9,451 bases of DNA, taken from NCBI GenBank assembly GCA_021812735.1, contig JAKAMV010000323.1, positions 1 through 9,451 of the forward strand, given 5' to 3'. Shown one piece after another: positions 6,040-9,451 of the stretch. The position numbers and the translations under genes were made by a program. Position 1 is the stretch's first letter. Every line of letters starts with the position of its first letter. Origin of the DNA: Chloroflexota bacterium. Its GTDB lineage: Bacteria; Chloroflexota; Limnocylindria; Limnocylindrales; CSP1-4. A model generated the notes under the pieces. It was given only the letters and a program-made list of their open reading frames with translations, did no database searches and was not told where the DNA came from.

Positions 6040-6950
6040 TGCCCCGGCTCGCGAAACTATCGAGCGACTCCGAACGACCGGCGGCCGTCTCCGTCGAGCT
6101 TGCCGGGCTCTCCGTCACCGGTCCGGTGCGCCAGCGCAACGAGGACCGGCTCGGTTGGTCCGTGCCCGGGGACCGGGTGTGGGTCCCGACCAGGCAGGGC
6201 GACGAGCGCATCGCCGCTGCGGAGCTGGCGGGACCGGTGGTGGTCGCGGCGGTGGCGGACGGGCTGGGTGGACACGCCGGGGGCGACCTCGCGAGCCGGT
6301 TCGCGATCACGACGCTCCTCGACCGGATCAGCTCGCCGGACACGCTGCGGCGTCTGCCGGAGGCGTTGCGTGACGCGTTCCTGGAAACCAACGGCCGTCT
6401 TCTCGCTGGTGACTTGGGCAGCGACGGTGCGCCGGGGGGTCGGCACCTCGGTGGGCAGACGACGCTGACGGCCCTCGCGCTCACCGCCGACACCGCACAC
6501 GTCGCCCATGTGGGCGACTGTCGCGCGTACCGCCTGCGCGACGAGGCGCTCGAGCTGATGACCACCGACCACTCGCAGGCGATGGAGCTGCTGCGCATGC
6601 GCCTGATCCGTCCCGAGCAGGCGGCGACCCATCCGGGCCGGCACCTGCTGACGCGCTCGCTCGGCGGCGACGTGTCGGTGCGGGTCGACGTCCGATCGGG
6701 CGCGGTACGGGAGGGGGACGCCTACCTGCTCTGCTCCGATGGCGTCTGGAGCGGTGTGTCGTCCGGCGAGATCCTGGCTGCGTTGGAGGGCGATCTGGCC
6801 GTGGGCGTGCAGGACCTGGTCGCGCGTTCGCTGGCGCGAGGGTGCGACGATAATGCCAGCGTGATCGCGCTGCGGGTCCTCCATCTGGCTGCGCCCCTGG
6901 GGTCGGATGCGGTGCGGCGGCCGCTGTGGCGCCGGGTCCTCGGCGCGTGA
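6027..6950 (+). CDS. PP2C-type Ser/Thr protein phosphatase
   Basis: This 307-residue protein is a single PPM/PP2C catalytic domain, which removes phosphate from Ser/Thr residues using two metal ions in the cytoplasm. All metal-site motifs are present: VRQRNEDRLGW (Glu39, Asp40), AAVADGLGGHAGGDLASRF (Asp78, Gly79), HVGDCRAY, LLCSDGVW (Asp238) and DDNASVIAL (Asp274, Asp275). No membrane helix is seen. It resembles the PstP/Stp class that reverses the action of Hanks-type kinases. Its stop overlaps the kinase start as GTGA (6947-6950), which indicates one mRNA and coupled translation. The GTG start at 6027 is the only reasonable one near the first motif, has no Shine-Dalgarno sequence, and lies in a 17-bp tandem repeat. 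An insertion of about 14 residues (47-60, before the ADG motif) is longer than in minimal PP2C domains. Confidence 0.93.
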   Translation: MTAPLPRLAKLSSDSERPAAVSVELAGLSVTGPVRQRNEDRLGWSVPGDRVWVPTRQGDERIAAAELAGPVVVAAVADGLGGHAGGDLASRFAITTLLDRISSPDTLRRLPEALRDAFLETNGRLLAGDLGSDGAPGGRHLGGQTTLTALALTADTAHVAHVGDCRAYRLRDEALELMTTDHSQAMELLRMRLIRPEQAATHPGRHLLTRSLGGDVSVRVDVRSGAVREGDAYLLCSDGVWSGVSSGEILAALEGDLAVGVQDLVARSLARGCDDNASVIALRVLHLAAPLGSDAVRRPLWRRVLGA

Positions 6951-7933
6951 CTGGCGCCGAGCTCAAGCCGGGCGACATCCTCGACCGCTTTCGCATCGTC
7001 GAGGCGATCGGGCACGGGGCGTTCAGCGACGTCTACCTGGCCACGGACCCACAGGGCCGGCGGGTCGTGCTCAAGTGTCCGCACGAGGCGCTGCTGGGGG
7101 ACGTTTCCGCGTTCGACCGCTTTCGCCGGGAGATCGAGATCGTGCGGCGCCTGGACCATCCCGGCATCCAGCGGGCATACGATGAGGGCGAGGCGCGCAG
7201 TCGCCCATACCTGGTGCTGGAGTACGTCGAGGGGAAGACGCTGCGCGCCGTGCTCCGCGAGCGCGGCCGGCTCCCCGTGGACGAGGCGGTCGAGATCGCC
7301 AGGCAGCTGGCGGCGGCGATGGCTTCGGCGCACGCGCGGGGGATCTATCACCGCGACCTGAAGCCCGAGAACGTGCTGATCACGCCCGAGGGGCGGGTGG
7401 TGGTGACGGATTTTGGGATCGGGCTGATGGCGGGTGCGCGGCGCCTGACCTGGCGGTGGCTGACGTCCACGATCGGGACGCCCGACTACATGGCGCCGGA
7501 GCAGGTGCAGGGCAAACGCGGCGACGCCCGCACCGACGTCTACGCGCTCGGCGTGATCCTCTTCGAGATGCTCGCGGGCCGCGTGCCGTGGGAGGGGGAC
7601 GACCCGCTGGCGATCATGGGCCAGCACGTGAATGCGGTCGTGCCGTCCCTCCGCGAGATCGACCGGACGATCCCGCCCCCGATCGAGGGGATCGTGCGGA
7701 AGTGTCTGCGCAAGAATCCGGACGAGCGCTACCCGGACGCGGGAGCGCTGCTGCGCGACCTGGAGTCCTGGCCGGACCTGGACCTCGCCGGCTTCGTGTT
7801 CGCTGCGGAGGCGCCGGTCCGCCTGGAGTCGCGGCGGGGGTTGTGGCTCCTGGCGGCGGGTATCAGTGTGGGCTTCCTGCTCGCGTCTCTCCTGTTCGTG
7901 GCCGCCGTGTATCTGTTGCAGCACGGCGGGTAA
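6947..7933 (+). CDS. Hanks-type Ser/Thr protein kinase with C-terminal membrane anchor
   Basis: This 328-residue protein has a complete eukaryotic-like kinase domain (about 13-275): glycine loop IGHGAFSDVY (21-30), ATP-binding Lys43 in VVLKCPHE, Glu62 or Glu64 in the C helix, catalytic HRDLKPENVLI (Asp137, Asn142), DFG at 155-157, and GTPDYMAPEQVQG closing the activation segment. It is an RD-type kinase and should be active. After an acidic linker and a basic RLESRRG comes one hydrophobic helix (about 299-324), with only four residues (QHGG) behind it. It is therefore tail-anchored and lacks PASTA or any other extracellular sensor. I chose GTG at 6947 over GTG at 6926 because it overlaps the phosphatase stop and leaves the usual short lead to the domain. 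Its substrates are not encoded recognisably here. Confidence 0.94.
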   Translation: MTGAELKPGDILDRFRIVEAIGHGAFSDVYLATDPQGRRVVLKCPHEALLGDVSAFDRFRREIEIVRRLDHPGIQRAYDEGEARSRPYLVLEYVEGKTLRAVLRERGRLPVDEAVEIARQLAAAMASAHARGIYHRDLKPENVLITPEGRVVVTDFGIGLMAGARRLTWRWLTSTIGTPDYMAPEQVQGKRGDARTDVYALGVILFEMLAGRVPWEGDDPLAIMGQHVNAVVPSLREIDRTIPPPIEGIVRKCLRKNPDERYPDAGALLRDLESWPDLDLAGFVFAAEAPVRLESRRGLWLLAAGISVGFLLASLLFVAAVYLLQHGG

Positions 7934-7951
7934 GGGCGGCGGACGCGTGCG

Positions 7952-8072
7952 CGCGCGCCGCGATGTGTGGCACCCTCGGGTGGCTCCCCGCGCGCCGCGA
8001 CGTGTGGCACCCTCGGGTGGCTCCCCGCGCGCCGCGACGTGTGGCACCCTCGGGTGGCTCCCCGCGCGCCGC
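7952..8072. repeat. 37-bp tandem repeat, about 3.3 copies
   Basis: A 37-bp unit is repeated head to tail with almost no divergence; the only difference in the full copies is T at 7964 against C at 8001 and 8038. Each unit contains CACCCTCGGGTG (7971-7982, 8008-8019, 8045-8056), in which CACCC and GGGTG can pair, followed by a C-rich and CG-rich part. The array fills most of the 142-base space between the convergent ends of the kinase (7933) and the deacetylase (8076). The copies are contiguous without spacers, so this is not a CRISPR. A role in ending transcription from both sides is possible but unproven. Confidence 0.9.
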
Positions 8073-8075
8073 CGG

Positions 8076-8490
8076 CTACTGCTCCCGCAGTCCGGCGAAC
8101 AGGTCGTCCTCCGGGAGGCGCACCGGCGCCACGCGCGATTCCCGCAACGTGAAGTCCTCGGTTGGCGCAATGCGGCGCCACTGCGCCGGGGTGATCGCGA
8201 GGAACGGGGAATCCTGGGCGATCTGGGTGGCGTGCTCTCGCAATGCCGCGTGTTTGGCCTCCAGGAAGTCGCTGACGTCAACGCGCGTCGTGACCGGCCC
8301 CTGCGCCGCGGCCATCCTCGCCAGCCACTCCTCGCGCGCGCGTCGCTGCTCGTCCGTCTCGTCGGCGCGAGGCCCCCACGGCGGCTCGATGCCCTGCTCC
8401 CGCAGCAGCGCGTTCAGTTCCTCCCGTCGTTCGATGTCGAGCACGATTTCGTAGAACTTGCGCGGCGCCCACGGCTCGAGCGCGCGCGCG
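8076..8490 (-). CDS. PIG-L (Mca/MshB-like) deacetylase, C-terminal part after frame break
   Basis: This frame holds the missing C-terminal half of the PIG-L protein that starts at 8995. It reads LEPWAPRKFYEIVLDIERRE directly after the CG run, followed by ITPAQWRRIAPTEDFTLRES and ending LPEDDLFAGLREQ before the TAG at 8076. The 'PW.P.K.Y' motif and a final 'E.DLFAGL' are typical of the C-terminal region of Mca/MshB-like deacetylases, so it is not a separate gene. A GTG at 8444 could start a 122-residue product, but this codon lies inside the family alignment and has no ribosome site. Joined to the N-terminal part it would give a protein of about 305 residues, close to the normal family length. 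It converges on the kinase gene across the 37-bp repeat. Confidence 0.8.
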
Positions 8491-8995
8491 GGCCACGGAG
8501 CTGTTCCCCGTATGCCAACGGGTCACCGGCGCGGGCGAAGGCGGCCTTGGCGATCTGTGCGGCGCGGATGTGATCGGGATGCAGATACCCGCCCGCGTCG
8601 TTGTAGCTGACCAGGACATGCGGCCGTTCTCGGCGCACGATCCCCACCAGCCGGCCTGTAGCCTCCTCGAGGTCGGCCTGCCAGAACGATCGCGGGTCGT
8701 CGTTGTCGGGCGCGCCCTCCATCCCGGAGTCGCGGCACCCGAGCCAGTGGTGCTCGATCGGGCCGAGTCGTGCCAATGCCCGTGCTAGTTCCAGCTGCCG
8801 GATCTCGCCGAGCCGCGCGTGGTTCGCGGGCGTATCGAGCGCGGGGACGACGATCTCGCCGACTTCTCCGTACGTGCAGGTCACGCAGACGACGCGGATC
8901 CCTTGGGCGGCGTACTTGGCCATGACCCCGCCGGTGGCGATCGTCTCGTCGTCAGGGTGGGCGTGCACCGTCATCAAGGTGAAGGGGTCGCTCAT
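8414..8995 (-). CDS. PIG-L (Mca/MshB-like) deacetylase, N-terminal catalytic part
   Basis: The protein begins MSDPFTLMTVHAHPDDETIA and carries AHPDDE (zinc ligands His13 and Asp16, catalytic Asp15) and GGYLHPDHI (zinc ligand His142). This is the active site of the LmbE/PIG-L family, which removes acetyl or larger acyl groups from the amino group of N-acetylglucosamine-type substrates. TYGEVGEIVVPALD and the LGCRDSGMEG segment place it near the mycothiol enzymes Mca and MshB, but mycothiol use cannot be shown here, and related thiol or sugar substrates are equally possible. After GEQL the frame passes a (CG)5 run and turns into unrelated low-complexity sequence, ending at 8414, while the true C-terminus continues in another frame. 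The ATG at 8995 fits the family start; an ATG at 9004 is a close alternative. Neither has a clear Shine-Dalgarno sequence. Confidence 0.85.
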   Translation of the reverse strand: MSDPFTLMTVHAHPDDETIATGGVMAKYAAQGIRVVCVTCTYGEVGEIVVPALDTPANHARLGEIRQLELARALARLGPIEHHWLGCRDSGMEGAPDNDDPRSFWQADLEEATGRLVGIVRRERPHVLVSYNDAGGYLHPDHIRAAQIAKAAFARAGDPLAYGEQLRGPRARSSRGRRASSTKSCSTSNDGRN

Positions 8996-9004
8996 GGCGC
9001 CCAT

Positions 9005-9190
9005 GGTAATCGCGCGGCCGCCGATCGCTCCGCGGCCTGCCGATGGCGCCGTCCTGCCGGCCCGGAGCGGGGACCCCGCTGCGGCCGTTGTCGGACGGCC
9101 CCCACCGTCCCAGGCTGCCTGAACAGCGGGATCGCACGTGATGTGCACGGACGAGGCTCTTATCACAACGGATCATCCCCGCGGGGCTGA
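9005..9190. other. Intergenic region upstream of the deacetylase
   Basis: No frame here has a convincing protein pattern. On the minus strand TGTGATAAG (9167-9159) resembles an extended -10 box pointing toward the deacetylase, which would give an untranslated leader of about 150 bases. The 10-bp palindrome CCCCGCGGGG lies at 9177-9186. Both are weak. Confidence 0.3.
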
Positions 9191-9451
9191 TCGGGAGGTC
9201 TGGGGGTTGCCTCCGCGCAGCAGTACCGCGATCGCCTGCACACGTACGAGGGTGCAGCCTCGCCGCATTGGTGGCGCGCGCTCCTGCGTTGCGCTAGGCC
9301 CGCGTCTTGGCCCGCGTCTGGTCGGCCGGTTGTTGACATCATGTGCGAATCGCGCCGGGCACCGACCGGCCCCGCCAGGCCGGGAGTCGCCACGCCGGCC
9401 GCGATGTGCCCACCGGCTCCGCCACGCCGGGTACCGACCGGTGCCGTCCCG
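9191..9451 (+). other. Open stretch with a possible protein fragment (unrecognised)
   Basis: After a TGA at 9188-9190 one plus-strand frame stays open for 87 codons to the edge of the window. It encodes at 9209-9298 a protein-like segment with QQYRDRLHTYEGAASPHWWR and ALLRCAR. This has a balanced residue mix, two adjacent tryptophans and mostly G/C third positions. After that the translation becomes proline-, arginine- and alanine-rich with no pattern. A GGGAGG at 9193-9198 precedes the segment, but no ATG, GTG or TTG is in frame near it. It may be the start of a decayed or frameshifted small gene, or chance. I cannot name a family. Short repeats (GCCACGCCGG at 9389 and 9421; ACCGACCGG at 9361 and 9433) lie in the tail. 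Confidence 0.25.

Noticed and set aside
7952..8072. CRISPR array
   Set aside because: The 37-bp units are directly adjacent with no unique spacers and no cas genes are present.
6722..8281. Long open frame on the minus strand (519 codons)
   Set aside because: It is antisense to the phosphatase, kinase and repeat array, and also overlaps the deacetylase C-terminus in a wrong frame; no motif is seen.
9333..9338. TTGACA as a -35 box
   Set aside because: The hexamer is perfect, but no -10-like sequence lies 16-18 bases downstream and no gene follows within the window.

Overview
This is a 9.45 kb window of very GC-rich bacterial DNA with strongly G/C-biased third codon positions. The gene set (Hanks-type kinase with a PP2C phosphatase, an Mca/MshB-like PIG-L deacetylase, vapBC-type toxin-antitoxin debris, a DUF885 protein, a DinB-fold protein) and the mix of Shine-Dalgarno starts with apparently leaderless starts suggest a high-GC Gram-positive or Chloroflexota-like lineage, possibly from an environmental genome. 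The phylum is an inference from style, not from a marker gene.

Layout. Positions 1-762 (minus) hold the N-terminal part of a DUF885 protein that runs off the left edge. Upstream of it on the same strand is a low-specificity threonine aldolase (824-1948). Divergent from the aldolase is tRNA-Asp(GTC) at 2039-2115; two promoters share the gap of about 90 bp. A DinB-fold protein (2239-2730, minus) follows, and upstream of it is a decayed vapBC locus: a frameshifted ribbon-helix-helix antitoxin and only the last 38 codons of a PIN toxin (2769-3178). Then come an OmpR-type regulator with a degenerate receiver (3409-4131, plus), an APC permease (4353-5912, plus), and an overlapping PP2C phosphatase and Ser/Thr kinase pair (6027-7933, plus). 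A 37-bp tandem repeat (7952-8072) fills the space to a convergent PIG-L deacetylase (8076-8995, minus), whose frame is broken at a CG dinucleotide run. The last ~450 bp contain no confident gene.

How the genes relate. The clearest functional unit is the phosphatase/kinase pair, joined by a GTGA stop-start overlap; the kinase is anchored by one C-terminal helix and has no sensor outside the membrane. The regulator and permease are adjacent and co-directional, but a link between them is only a guess. The aldolase and the DUF885 gene may be co-transcribed. I see no complete defence, mobile or biosynthetic system. The unusual features are the phosphorylation-incompetent receiver, two tandem-repeat structures at gene boundaries, and two broken loci.
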